Of a stretch of DNA of 18,589 nucleotides, positions 7,899 through 14,871 are shown one piece after another. Below the pieces are notes generated by a model. That model saw only the letters and a program-made list of their open reading frames with translations, was not told the DNA's origin and did no database searches. A program made the translations under genes and the position numbers. Each line of letters starts with the position of its first letter. Position 1 is the first letter of the stretch. The stretch spans positions 1 to 18,589 of the forward strand of contig CAZAVY010000059.1 of the NCBI GenBank assembly GCA_964488685.1, given 5' to 3'. This DNA comes from GCA-001735895 sp964488685. Its GTDB lineage: Bacteria; Pseudomonadota; Gammaproteobacteria; GCA-001735895.

Positions 7899-8563
7899 GG
7901 GCTTAACATGGTTCGGTTAATATGATTCACCAACACCCTGGTAATGCCATTGCCGTTATACAGGCTTATATTGACGCTTTCCGAACCGCTTCGAAATACC
8001 AGTACAGTTGACGCTTTCCTCGATTGGGCCAGGTAGGCTTGCCAGCCTTTACCCAGGTAGTGTTTCTGATAAAAACTCCGGTTGCTGACCAGACTATATT
8101 GGTTGACCAGACTCGTGGTACGGGCATTCCATCCATTATCCTGGTCGAACATATCGCTTACAATTTGGCTATTGCGCATGAAAGGAACACCCGAGCCGGG
8201 TTTAGCGGCCGATTTTTCCAGTTTGCTGACGCTTAACCGACCCCAGGATCCCTTGCCATCTTTTTGAACCTGGACCAGTAGCAGGAAACGCTTGTTTAAA
8301 TGCGATATCTGCTCCCACTGATCGAAACTGTTCTGTGCCGACGCCTCACCCCATTTACGCCGGTAGTAGGCCAGCACCTTGTCGACACTGGCATCGCTAC
8401 TGAAAACCTTTACCTTCATCGGAACGCCATTTAACTGTGAATCCTGCAGCATCCATTTCACCGTCGATTGCGGCGGCTCCGGAAATTTTGGCCATTCAAA
8501 CGCGTCGGCAGAACTCCAGGCGCACATCAGGACAATTACCAATCCGCGTATCAGGCGTTTCAT
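7895..8563 (-). CDS. Exported Tad-locus protein of unknown function
   Basis: I do not recognise this family by name. From the ATG at 8563 the product has 222 residues with a clear Sec signal peptide (MKRLIRGLVIVLMCAWSSADA, cut before FEWPKF), so it should be periplasmic. The mature part is mixed alpha/beta with several Trp and Tyr residues: YYRRKWGEASAQN near residue 75, VKVFSS near 52, and a C-terminal KASTVLVFRSG region. The open frame extends upstream to 8821, but that extension lies over the upstream gene and has unnatural composition, so 8563 is chosen; it lies one base after that gene's stop. It overlaps the next prepilin gene by four bases. A periplasmic accessory factor for TadE/TadG-type proteins is a guess from position only. 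Confidence 0.7.
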   Translation of the reverse strand: MKRLIRGLVIVLMCAWSSADAFEWPKFPEPPQSTVKWMLQDSQLNGVPMKVKVFSSDASVDKVLAYYRRKWGEASAQNSFDQWEQISHLNKRFLLLVQVQKDGKGSWGRLSVSKLEKSAAKPGSGVPFMRNSQIVSDMFDQDNGWNARTTSLVNQYSLVSNRSFYQKHYLGKGWQAYLAQSRKASTVLVFRSGSESVNISLYNGNGITRVLVNHINRTMLSP

Positions 8564-8564
8564 T

Positions 8565-9221
8565 TCAGTATTCACAAGCATTGAATTTACTACCGCCTTT
8601 ATTACAGTCGGGTTTTCCGGCGCCAGCCGGGTCGGTGCCAATACGCCCCAGATCGAGGCCGCCCACTTCCGGCGCCATGGCCACCCCAAACACCGGTAGT
8701 TTAAAGGTCGCCACCGATATAAATGCGTCCATATCAGGATTATCCAGCAGCGCGCTGGGTACGAAATCTCGCGACCGGCTGCGAAACTGGGTAGGCCCCT
8801 GGGCAGTCCAGCCATCGGCAAGGATTGCGGTATTACCGGTCATCACCAGGTTCAGGTTGTCGAAACCCTGGAGCCCTGCGACATTACTGACGTCTACCGA
8901 AATCGACGGTTCGTAATAGGCTTTTAAATTGTGTGCGACGGTAAAGAAGGTTGGGTCGCTAACCAGACCCAGGCTATTAAATATTGAATAAAACGCTCCG
9001 ATACCCCGGTTAAATCCCCTGATTACGCTGTATGACAGGGAAGGTGTATCTTTTTCCGTATCCTGGTCGGGCTTGAAATTACTGTATTGCGCAAGCAATT
9101 CGCCGCCACGGTGATCACGCCATAATGTATTTCTATCGATGGCGGCCCATCCCCGATTGTCACTGCTTTGCAGTTCGAGGTCGGTGCGCGAAAAAAGACG
9201 GCGAGTCGCTTCCCGTTCCAC
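8565..9221 (-). pseudogene. C-terminal part of a TadE-like protein, separated by in-frame TAA
   Basis: This 218-residue open stretch is in the same frame as the TadE-like piece ending at 9228. Only the stop TAA (9230-9228) and two codons (Ser, Asp) lie between that piece and the GTG at 9221. It has no signal peptide or leader of its own and begins mid-domain (EREATRRLFSRTDLELQSSD, then NTLWRDHRGGELLAQY), which reads as the natural continuation of a TadE-like pseudopilin. It ends with a short cysteine-bearing tail (PDCNKGG, FNACEY). Either the gene is broken by a nonsense mutation, or the GTG allows coupled reinitiation to make a separate polypeptide. No ATG lies near the start and only a weak AAG-rich site precedes it. 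The body has normal codon use and no further stops, so the break looks recent. Confidence 0.6.
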
Positions 9222-9227
9222 ATCTGA

Positions 9228-9443
9228 TTACTTCTTGATCGGTGCCACCCAATATAGGGGAATTTGTACGTACAACACCGTTCTTTCCAAGGCGATGTAG
9301 CGCAAGTCTTCCACGGTACTGTGTTTCATATCGATATACTTTCCCAGCAGCGGGTAAATCAGCAGCATGGGCACCAGGACGAAGGTGGCGGCAACGACAA
9401 ATTCGGTCATTGCCTGGCCGGTACTATGTTTTTTCATGCTCAT
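9228..9443 (-). pseudogene. N-terminal part of a TadE-like pseudopilin, ended by in-frame TAA
   Basis: The 71-residue piece has the prepilin signature HSTGQAMTEFVVAATFVLVP: cleavage after Gly, Glu at +5 and a long hydrophobic helix, followed by LLGKYIDMKHSTVEDLRYIA, typical of the TadE-like family. It ends at APIKK followed by TAA, and the same frame continues at once with SD and then the 218-residue piece. An intact product would be about 292 residues. The stop could arise from CAA or AAA by one base change. The ATG overlaps the stop of the TadG-like gene in ATGA. As it stands, it could still give a membrane-inserted pseudopilin without its periplasmic domain. Confidence 0.65.
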
Positions 9444-10915
9444 GGCACCAACTTGCTCCAGCTGAAGGTTTGAGCCTGAACTGCCAGTTGCTTGGTGGTG
9501 TTATCAACCTCGGTCAATCTCGCGGACCAGTAGGGGCTGAAAAGATTGGCTGTTTCGTTGCTGCCCGGGCGTTTGTAGTAGGCTTCTCCTGCGGCCAGCG
9601 AGTAGACGGACGCGTCTTTTTCGAACAGCGACCCGCCCCCTGCGGTCGAGGTATTAACCGCAAGCTGGCCGGTTGTGAGTGCGGCGTTAGTCGTACTTGT
9701 GTTGTCGCTGGTGGAAATCTTTTCCTGCTTCATTTTCACCCCGATGACAAATGCAGGACCGGCATAAACGCCGGGGTAATTTTTCTCATCGATTCCGGTA
9801 TAGGGGGCCAAACCCTGGTAACTGGCCGGTGGCAAGGGCAATGTTGCGGTGCTCGCCATGGTTGCAGAAACAGGGGTCACACCCCAGGCGTCACCGTAGT
9901 GCCCGGCGTTACTTTTCCAGCCGGCCGGGCCCGGTGGAAGCCCGTTTCCACCTACCTGCCACTGCTTACTTGAACCGCCTAGCGGTAAGGGTAGCTTGAG
10001 ATTCGGCAAAGGGGCGGGCAGAACAATTTCAAAAAAACCTTGCATGGTATCGAGCGACGACCAGTTATAGAATTCCTTGCCTCCTCTTTTTACAAAGCGC
10101 AGCTCGGAACCGCCGGCGGTTTCAAAACCGGCAGATATAAATGATATATTTGCGATCAGGTCGTCTCGACCCCGATCATTGATCCAGTCGTCTCCCGAGG
10201 AATTAACCACGCCGGCAAATTTTCGTAACCCTTCCCGCTGTTGGACGCTTGATTGCCGGGCCTTATAGTATTTCAGAAAGCTGTACTGGAAGTTAGCCAC
10301 CGTAGCTACCGACTCGATTGCGCCAAACAGCGACAACTCCGAACCCGGCGCATTTTTTTCGATGACATCGAGGGTAGTTTCGGCTTGTGCATCGAGCGTC
10401 CCCAGGCGAAAGGCATTCTGGAAACCGCCGAGGAAAATATTCAATCCATTCGCACCTTTTATAAACGGCCTGGATAATGTGCTCGACACCTGGCGCGCCG
10501 CATTACCAACAACGGCGAAAGGTGTCAGGAATCCGGCCATGATCGAACCGACCGGCAATACACCCGGTGGAAATGGGAGGGGTATCGGCGGATAGGCGCT
10601 GGCCGTAGATCGAGCAACGCTGTAGCGTTGTCCCCAGGTCTCAAAAGCGGTGAGTTGACCAATCGCCACCTCATTGGCCACCATGGCACGGTTGGTGTAG
10701 GCGATGAAATTCAATTCCCGCGCGGCCAGCACAGCATCGCTGTAGGCTGCCGCATCCGCAGCGTTTTGCAGCTCCATCTTTTCACGCGTAAGCTGACCGG
10801 TGTTATAGAGCAAGATGACTGCCAGCAGTACAACCACGCTGAACAACAACAACAAAACCATTGCCTGTCCCTGTTGCTGTTGCTGTAACCGACGTTTGAG
10901 TATCTGGGCTTGCAT
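9440..10915 (-). CDS. TadG-like Flp pilus assembly protein
   Basis: This 491-residue protein resembles the TadG-like / TadE-G family: an N-terminal leader with a poly-Gln run and QQGQAMVLLLLFSVVVLLAV, then TREKMELQNAADAAAYSDAV, the AADAAA segment typical of TadG N-termini. The rest is a large periplasmic domain with proline-rich stretches (about residues 107-120 and 310-325) and many Ser/Thr/Gly residues. No von Willebrand A metal site (DxSxS) was recognised, unlike many TadG proteins. The poly-Gln is encoded by a short CAGCAA-type repeat near 10870-10886, and a second GTT-rich run codes for part of the membrane helix (about 10843-10858); both are candidate slippage sites. The first gene after flp and a hairpin, it overlaps the TadE-like piece by four bases. 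Confidence 0.75.
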   Translation of the reverse strand: MQAQILKRRLQQQQQGQAMVLLLLFSVVVLLAVILLYNTGQLTREKMELQNAADAAAYSDAVLAARELNFIAYTNRAMVANEVAIGQLTAFETWGQRYSVARSTASAYPPIPLPFPPGVLPVGSIMAGFLTPFAVVGNAARQVSSTLSRPFIKGANGLNIFLGGFQNAFRLGTLDAQAETTLDVIEKNAPGSELSLFGAIESVATVANFQYSFLKYYKARQSSVQQREGLRKFAGVVNSSGDDWINDRGRDDLIANISFISAGFETAGGSELRFVKRGGKEFYNWSSLDTMQGFFEIVLPAPLPNLKLPLPLGGSSKQWQVGGNGLPPGPAGWKSNAGHYGDAWGVTPVSATMASTATLPLPPASYQGLAPYTGIDEKNYPGVYAGPAFVIGVKMKQEKISTSDNTSTTNAALTTGQLAVNTSTAGGGSLFEKDASVYSLAAGEAYYKRPGSNETANLFSPYWSARLTEVDNTTKQLAVQAQTFSWSKLVP

Positions 10916-10987
10916 AAAACTTAACGGGTGGTCTGCCAGCGGTACAATCGAAATTGGCTGATCAGGTATCTATCTTGTCAAATTCAT

Positions 10988-11016
10988 GCCAGCCAGCCAG
11001 ATTATTAACGGCTGGC
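10988..11016 (-). other. Hairpin between flp and the TadG-like gene
   Basis: GCCAGCC at 10992-10998 pairs with GGCTGGC at 11010-11016 across an 11-base loop, 12 bases after the flp stop. An alternative left arm at 10988-10994 gives a larger loop. No T-run follows on the minus strand, so this is not a classic terminator. It may protect the 3' end of the pilin mRNA or attenuate transcription, which would let pilin be made in excess of the machinery (inference). Confidence 0.4.
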
Positions 11017-11028
11017 AGCATGCAACTA

Positions 11029-11271
11029 CTACTGCGTGTAGTTGCCAAGACCCGTATCTTTTTTGGCTTTGGATGCTGCCTCATTGGCAGATGATCCAGC
11101 GTCCCCGGTACCGGTATTGGATTGGCCGGCAAGATCTTGCGCCATGCCGCCGACCTGGCTACGCACGGTTTCACCGAATAGCGAATATACCGCGATCGCT
11201 GCGATTGCGATTAACGCAACAATGATGATGTATTCAGTCATCCCCTGTCCTATTTGTCTTAACCTGTCCAC
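11029..11271 (-). CDS. flp: Flp-type major pilin of the Tad pilus
   Basis: This 80-residue prepilin is the likely main subunit of the fibre. A very short leader (MDRLRQIG) is followed by QGMTEYIIIVALIAIAAIAV: Gly at the cleavage site, Glu +5, Tyr +6 and a 20-residue hydrophobic helix, a textbook Flp motif. The helix continues into YSLFGETVRSQVGGMAQDLA and then a small-residue-rich, polar tail (SSANEAASKAKKDTGLGNY). The start codon is GTG at 11271, chosen because a perfect GGAGG (11281-11277) sits five bases upstream and the leader length fits. It is the first gene of the operon, as is usual for flp, and is followed by a hairpin. Confidence 0.92.
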   Translation of the reverse strand: MDRLRQIGQGMTEYIIIVALIAIAAIAVYSLFGETVRSQVGGMAQDLAGQSNTGTGDAGSSANEAASKAKKDTGLGNYTQ

Positions 11272-11464
11272 GAACGCCTCCGTATATCATATTTGACAGC
11301 ATAGTCCCGTATAAAGAGTATACTTCCTGTCAAGCAAGTTTGCTGATTTAACTTTGCACCTAATACCCCAATAAATCTGTGACATACGGCACTTTTAGCC
11401 ATTGCTGCTGAAACTTGACAACCAGGAGTGAATCAATTGATTGGTGGCGAGCGCGATCCCTACA
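11272..11464. promoter_or_regulatory. flp upstream region with nested inverted repeats
   Basis: This intergenic stretch should hold the promoter of the tad operon. An inverted repeat TTGACAG (11293-11299) / CTGTCAA (11327-11333) encloses a second one, GTATA (11309-11313) / TATAC (11319-11323). On the minus strand TTGACA matches a sigma-70 -35 box, but the nearest TATACG is only 14 bases away, so the promoter call is weak. A perfect 12-base palindrome AATCAATTGATT lies at 11431-11442. These symmetrical sites could be operators; no known regulator site was recognised. No terminator for the 11465-11893 gene was found. Confidence 0.35.
11277..11281 (-). promoter_or_regulatory. Strong ribosome binding site that sets the flp GTG start
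   Basis: GGAGG on the minus strand lies five bases before the GTG at 11271. It is the best ribosome binding site in the operon and fixes the otherwise ambiguous start of the pilin gene, in line with high pilin output. Confidence 0.8.
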
Positions 11465-11893
11465 TCAGTGGTCGCTGCGCTGTTTGAGTTCAATCACCTG
11501 TTTTTCGCCGCATTCCGGAACAGGCTGTCTGAATTGATAGAGAACTACGACTCTATCCCGGCAAATTCGACGATTCAAAGTGAAGGAAATATTGGACAGC
11601 AGGAAAGACGCAAACTTCTGATTCGCCAGGTTGTCTTCGACCAGCAGGATTTCGCCTTTCGATAACATCGACAGGGTGAAGTCGGTGGAGTCTTCCTCAT
11701 TCCTTGAGGCAGGCAGTGGTTTGACTCCTGGCTCGGGTTGGCTGATCGAAATATTCAACGCGAAGTAAAACGGGTAGTTGGTAAAGGGCTTCTGCATATA
11801 ATAGTATGTCGATTGATTTTCAAGTTGACATTCCATCCCCGAATCCATGATAATGATCGGTAGAAAAATAATAATTAACAATAATAACAACAT
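11465..11893 (-). CDS. Hypothetical membrane-anchored or exported small protein
   Basis: I do not recognise this protein. The 142-residue frame has credible codon use over residues of about 30-142 (GC-rich third positions, common codons such as CTG, GAA and GAC). The N-terminus is a strongly hydrophobic run (MLLLLLIIIFLPIII) encoded by AT-rich triplet-like DNA, so it may be a signal anchor, or the true start may be M16 (11848) or M20 (11836). No ribosome binding site precedes any of these. The body is strand-like (YPFYFALNISISQPEPG, then ASFLLSNISFTLNRR), and cysteines lie at MEC, RRIC and PEC. It is divergent from the exported-protein cassette and upstream of, and in line with, flp. The stretch KGEILLVEDNLANQKFASFL recalls a receiver domain start but nothing after it fits. 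Confidence 0.5.
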   Translation of the reverse strand: MLLLLLIIIFLPIIIMDSGMECQLENQSTYYYMQKPFTNYPFYFALNISISQPEPGVKPLPASRNEEDSTDFTLSMLSKGEILLVEDNLANQKFASFLLSNISFTLNRRICRDRVVVLYQFRQPVPECGEKQVIELKQRSDH

Positions 11894-12097
11894 TAAGATA
11901 GAACTAGATTACCTGCTATATGCTTCTCTCGGCATCTATGTTATCGAAGCGACCGTACCTTTAGGCGCAAGCGATATAACAATTATCCGATTGAGATCTA
12001 TTGGATTCCAACCGGTGTTCGATAGAATCGTATTCCATAAACTGGATAACTATTCAGATATTGGAAGGCAAGCAATAATAGTTGCCAGGGAAATACA
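11894..12097. other. Divergent, AT-rich intergenic region
   Basis: This stretch separates the minus-strand hypothetical gene from the plus-strand secreted cassette and must supply the promoter for the latter. No sigma-70 pair with good spacing was found. A small plus-strand frame (11847-12101, 84 residues) crosses it and its TGA overlaps the TTG start of the next gene. That frame has plausible codon use from about 11905 on, but it has no good start or ribosome site and overlaps the antisense gene. I leave it as a possible leader peptide only. Confidence 0.3.
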
Positions 12098-13396
12098 TTG
12101 AAGAAATGGGGTAACTTGGGAGGTATAGTCAGGAAGTGTATCAAGCTTTCCTGCCAGCCAATGATCGTTGCATTGGTGCTGGCCATTGCGCCGGGCCTTA
12201 CCCAGGCTGATGTCGAGCGAGTCATCGATTACGAATATGATGGTGCCGGTAATATCATCAGAATCATAACCCAGGAACAATCGAACCCTCCTACAATTTC
12301 ACCTCTTGACCCCGATTTCATTAACATTGGCCGAACCATATCAGTAACTGCCACCGGCACTAACCTGTTAGGCGTTGATGTTACCTCCGACGAAACTGAA
12401 CTCAGTATTGGATCAATTAATTCATCTTCCACACAAGTAACTTTTGAATTAACTGCTTCAAACCTGGCCCCGATAGGTCCGGTGGTAATCCGATTTACAT
12501 CTGCTCTGGGTGAGGCCCAGGAAACGATATTTGTCGCCGAACCAGGACCAGAACTTTCAACCGATCCCCACCCGATTGCCATTGATGATGGTGGCGCAGT
12601 ATCGGTTATATCTTTGATATTTTCCGAACCTCGGCTGGAAAATGAAACCTACTCGATATCTGTCGATGATGTCGGCGTAGCAAGCGTGGTTTCCAACAGC
12701 TTTACGATATTGGCAGGACAATCACAGGCGAATATTTCCTTAACCGGTATCAGCGAAGGCGCCACAAATCTACAAATCACACTACCGGTTAAATTTTACT
12801 CCTACCTGTTTCCGGTTTACGTCAGTGAAACTTATGACGAATTACTGGCAGATTTCCCGGATATGCAACACCGCAACCTGTTTACTGATGCCGTGGGTGT
12901 CGTCATACAGGAAGACAACCCGTTCCTTCCCAACACCGTAACCGCCGGTCCGGTAGGCGTGCTGATTGATTCGAATGCGGCTTATTATTCCAGCCCGGTG
13001 GGTGTCTTTTACGGGGATGGTCTGGTGGGGCAACTGCTGTCGATGCCTGTAGGCGTCCTTGTGAGTGATGCCGTCAGCTACGCTTATTCGACCCCTGTTG
13101 GAACTATTTACGGTCCCATACTGGACGCGAGCACACCGGCCCAGGTTGCAGCGAGTACCACAACAGATTTTGATCTATCCGGATTTAATTTAGGCGAAGC
13201 CCTGAACGTTACGGTTGTGCCGGCCGACGAGGTTACGGTTGGCGTATTTACCGTGAACCCGGAAGGAACCCTGCTTACAGTCTCGATCACGATTGATTCG
13301 ATCGCTGCCCCCGGCCAACGGGAGCTTGTTGTGGATGACATAAACGGTCCAATCCAGACTCGATCGGGTCTCCCACTGACATTTGATATTCAATGA
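12098..13396 (+). CDS. Exported IPT/Ig-like protein with a single YD motif and VGV repeats
   Basis: The 432-residue product starts at TTG (12098), chosen because AGGGAA sits five bases upstream and because this start gives a Lys/Arg-rich n-region before the hydrophobic MIVALVLAIAPGLTQA, with a cut before DVERV. An ATG at 12161 would leave no basic residues. Just after the signal is DYEYDGAGNIIRI, a single YD (RHS-type) motif, then an IPT/TIG-like domain (about residues 65-150) and further Ig-like strands. Residues of about 265-345 contain repeated VGV units (DAVGVVI, GPVGVLI, SPVGVFYG, MPVGVLVS, TPVGTIYG). The stop overlaps a possible start of the next gene in ATGA. It probably accompanies the large RHS protein downstream; its exact role is not known. 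Confidence 0.7.
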   Translation: MKKWGNLGGIVRKCIKLSCQPMIVALVLAIAPGLTQADVERVIDYEYDGAGNIIRIITQEQSNPPTISPLDPDFINIGRTISVTATGTNLLGVDVTSDETELSIGSINSSSTQVTFELTASNLAPIGPVVIRFTSALGEAQETIFVAEPGPELSTDPHPIAIDDGGAVSVISLIFSEPRLENETYSISVDDVGVASVVSNSFTILAGQSQANISLTGISEGATNLQITLPVKFYSYLFPVYVSETYDELLADFPDMQHRNLFTDAVGVVIQEDNPFLPNTVTAGPVGVLIDSNAAYYSSPVGVFYGDGLVGQLLSMPVGVLVSDAVSYAYSTPVGTIYGPILDASTPAQVAASTTTDFDLSGFNLGEALNVTVVPADEVTVGVFTVNPEGTLLTVSITIDSIAAPGQRELVVDDINGPIQTRSGLPLTFDIQ

Positions 13397-13431
13397 ACAA
13401 GATGAACCACACAATTTCACGCAGGAGCAAT

Positions 13432-14817
13432 ATGATGAATCTTATAAATCTGTTTGAACGAGGAGGCCTGAAAGCCCTCGGCCTGGTGTTGTTACTTTTT
13501 GCGGCACCCGTAAATGCATTTAACAGTGGCAGTACCGGTGTCGATGGTGCATTTGCTCCAGTGAGCGATACAACAATAGTACTTCCGCCGGACGGAATCC
13601 TGAATTACACGACCCTGAACATTCCAGTTGGTGTGACGGTTCGAATCGCGAGCAATATCGCCAATACACCGGGTTTTATATTGATACAAGGTGATGCGGT
13701 AATCGATGGCACACTCGATATCAGCGGTGTCGATGGCGGAGCGGTAAGTTCCAATCCCGCCGGTGGTTTTGCCGGCGGCCTGCCACAGCAAAGCGCCGGT
13801 GGGAACGGTCAGGGCCCCGGTGGTGGAATTGGTGGCCCTTTTCCAAATGATCCCGGTAACGGGGGATCTTATGGATCCACTGGTAACCAGGGGGTTTCAA
13901 ATCCCTCTGCTGTTGCTTCGATTTATGGGTCGACTAGCTTGCAACCATTATTGGGAGGTTCCGGTGGTGGTGCGTCTGGAACCACAAGTACCCTTACTGG
14001 TAACAGGGGTGGTGGTGGTGGCGGTGCCTTGCTAATTGCAGCGTCCGGAATTCTCACTTTAACCGGCACGATTAGTGCATCTGGCGGCGACGGAGCCTCA
14101 TCTGTTTCGGGATCGACAACCAACTTTGGGGGTGGCGGCGGTAGCGGTGGTGGCGTGCGACTAATTGCCAGTACACTGACAGGCAACGGAACAATCGATA
14201 TAAATGGCGGTGCTGGTGGGATTCGCTTAAATAGTGTCGGCGGAAATGGGGGCAGCGGCGGCATCGGCCGAGCTCGCCTGGAAGCGGATATTTTCAGCTT
14301 CTCCGGTACGGTTACGCCAAATGTGGTAGCCACCTCAGCGCCTCAAGCAGTCTTTGCGGCCAACCTGCCGACCATTCGTATATCTACGATTGGCGGTAGC
14401 ACGGTGCCCACGAATCCCATCGGTGAAAATGATGTCATCCTGCCTTCGTCGATCATCAACCCGGTTACGGTTGAATTTGCCGCAACGGACGTACCTTTGG
14501 GCTCGACCGTAGAGCTGACAGTCGCCCCCATTATTGGTGCTTCCTCTACGGTGGTCAGCGCCGGTTTAAGCGGGACGGTTGCCAATTCCACGGATAGCGT
14601 ACAAGTCACATTGCCTCAAGGTGCGAGCGTTTTACTCGCATCGGTTAGTTTTGCCGTGACGGCCCAACTTGAACCGTTCTACGCGCCATTTACCGACGGA
14701 GAAATGGTGGCGCGAGTTGAACTGCGCAGCACGATTGGAGGCGGTCCCTCAAGCATGCGGTTGACGACTGTAAATGGGCGGATAATCGACGTTCCCACCG
14801 TGATTGCGAATCTATAG
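13432..14817 (+). CDS. Glycine-rich exported protein, probable beta-helix surface protein
   Basis: The frame opens at 13393 with an ATG overlapping the previous stop, but AGGAG at 13423-13427 favours the paired ATGs at 13432 or 13435. From there it has a signal peptide ending in LLLFAAPVNA, followed by FNSGSTGVDGAFAPVSD. A strand-rich segment (LNYTTLNIPVGVTVRIASN, GDAVIDGTLDISGVDGGA) leads into a long glycine-rich region (about nt 13729-14280) with GGGGGG runs and recurrent strand signatures (LTLTGTISASGGDG, IDINGGAGGI). This pattern suggests parallel beta-helix rungs with glycine loops. The C-terminal 170 residues are a separate, Gly-poor beta domain ending in VNGRIIDVPTVIANL. Its TAG is in frame with the next gene 54 bases on. 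Function unknown; probably a surface or extracellular matrix component. Confidence 0.7.
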   Translation: MMNLINLFERGGLKALGLVLLLFAAPVNAFNSGSTGVDGAFAPVSDTTIVLPPDGILNYTTLNIPVGVTVRIASNIANTPGFILIQGDAVIDGTLDISGVDGGAVSSNPAGGFAGGLPQQSAGGNGQGPGGGIGGPFPNDPGNGGSYGSTGNQGVSNPSAVASIYGSTSLQPLLGGSGGGASGTTSTLTGNRGGGGGGALLIAASGILTLTGTISASGGDGASSVSGSTTNFGGGGGSGGGVRLIASTLTGNGTIDINGGAGGIRLNSVGGNGGSGGIGRARLEADIFSFSGTVTPNVVATSAPQAVFAANLPTIRISTIGGSTVPTNPIGENDVILPSSIINPVTVEFAATDVPLGSTVELTVAPIIGASSTVVSAGLSGTVANSTDSVQVTLPQGASVLLASVSFAVTAQLEPFYAPFTDGEMVARVELRSTIGGGPSSMRLTTVNGRIIDVPTVIANL

Positions 14818-14871
14818 CACCTGGGAGTTAACGAAGGCAAGAAACCGGTAACGGGAAGACGGACTAAAGAT

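Noticed and set aside
8564..8821. Upstream extension of the 222-residue exported protein to an ATG at 8821
   Set aside because: It overlies the TadE-like C-terminal gene and has atypical composition, whereas the ATG at 8563 gives a clean signal peptide and a one-base gap to the upstream stop.
9242..9973. Plus-strand open frame of 243 codons opposite the TadG-like gene
   Set aside because: Antisense to well-supported coding sequence, with Cys/Arg-rich unnatural composition.
11560..11665. Receiver-domain-like string (ILLVEDN) in the 142-residue protein
   Set aside because: Only the first strand resembles a response regulator; no phosphoacceptor Asp region, Thr/Ser or Lys motifs follow, and the protein is too short. 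Treated as chance.
11847..12101. Small plus-strand frame ending in overlap with the TTG start of the IPT-like gene
   Set aside because: The stop/start overlap and codon use are suggestive, but there is no good start or ribosome site and it overlaps the antisense gene. Not strong enough to call a gene.
13923..14333. Minus-strand proline-rich open frame
   Set aside because: It is the complement of the glycine-rich coding region, where GGN codons read as proline on the other strand.
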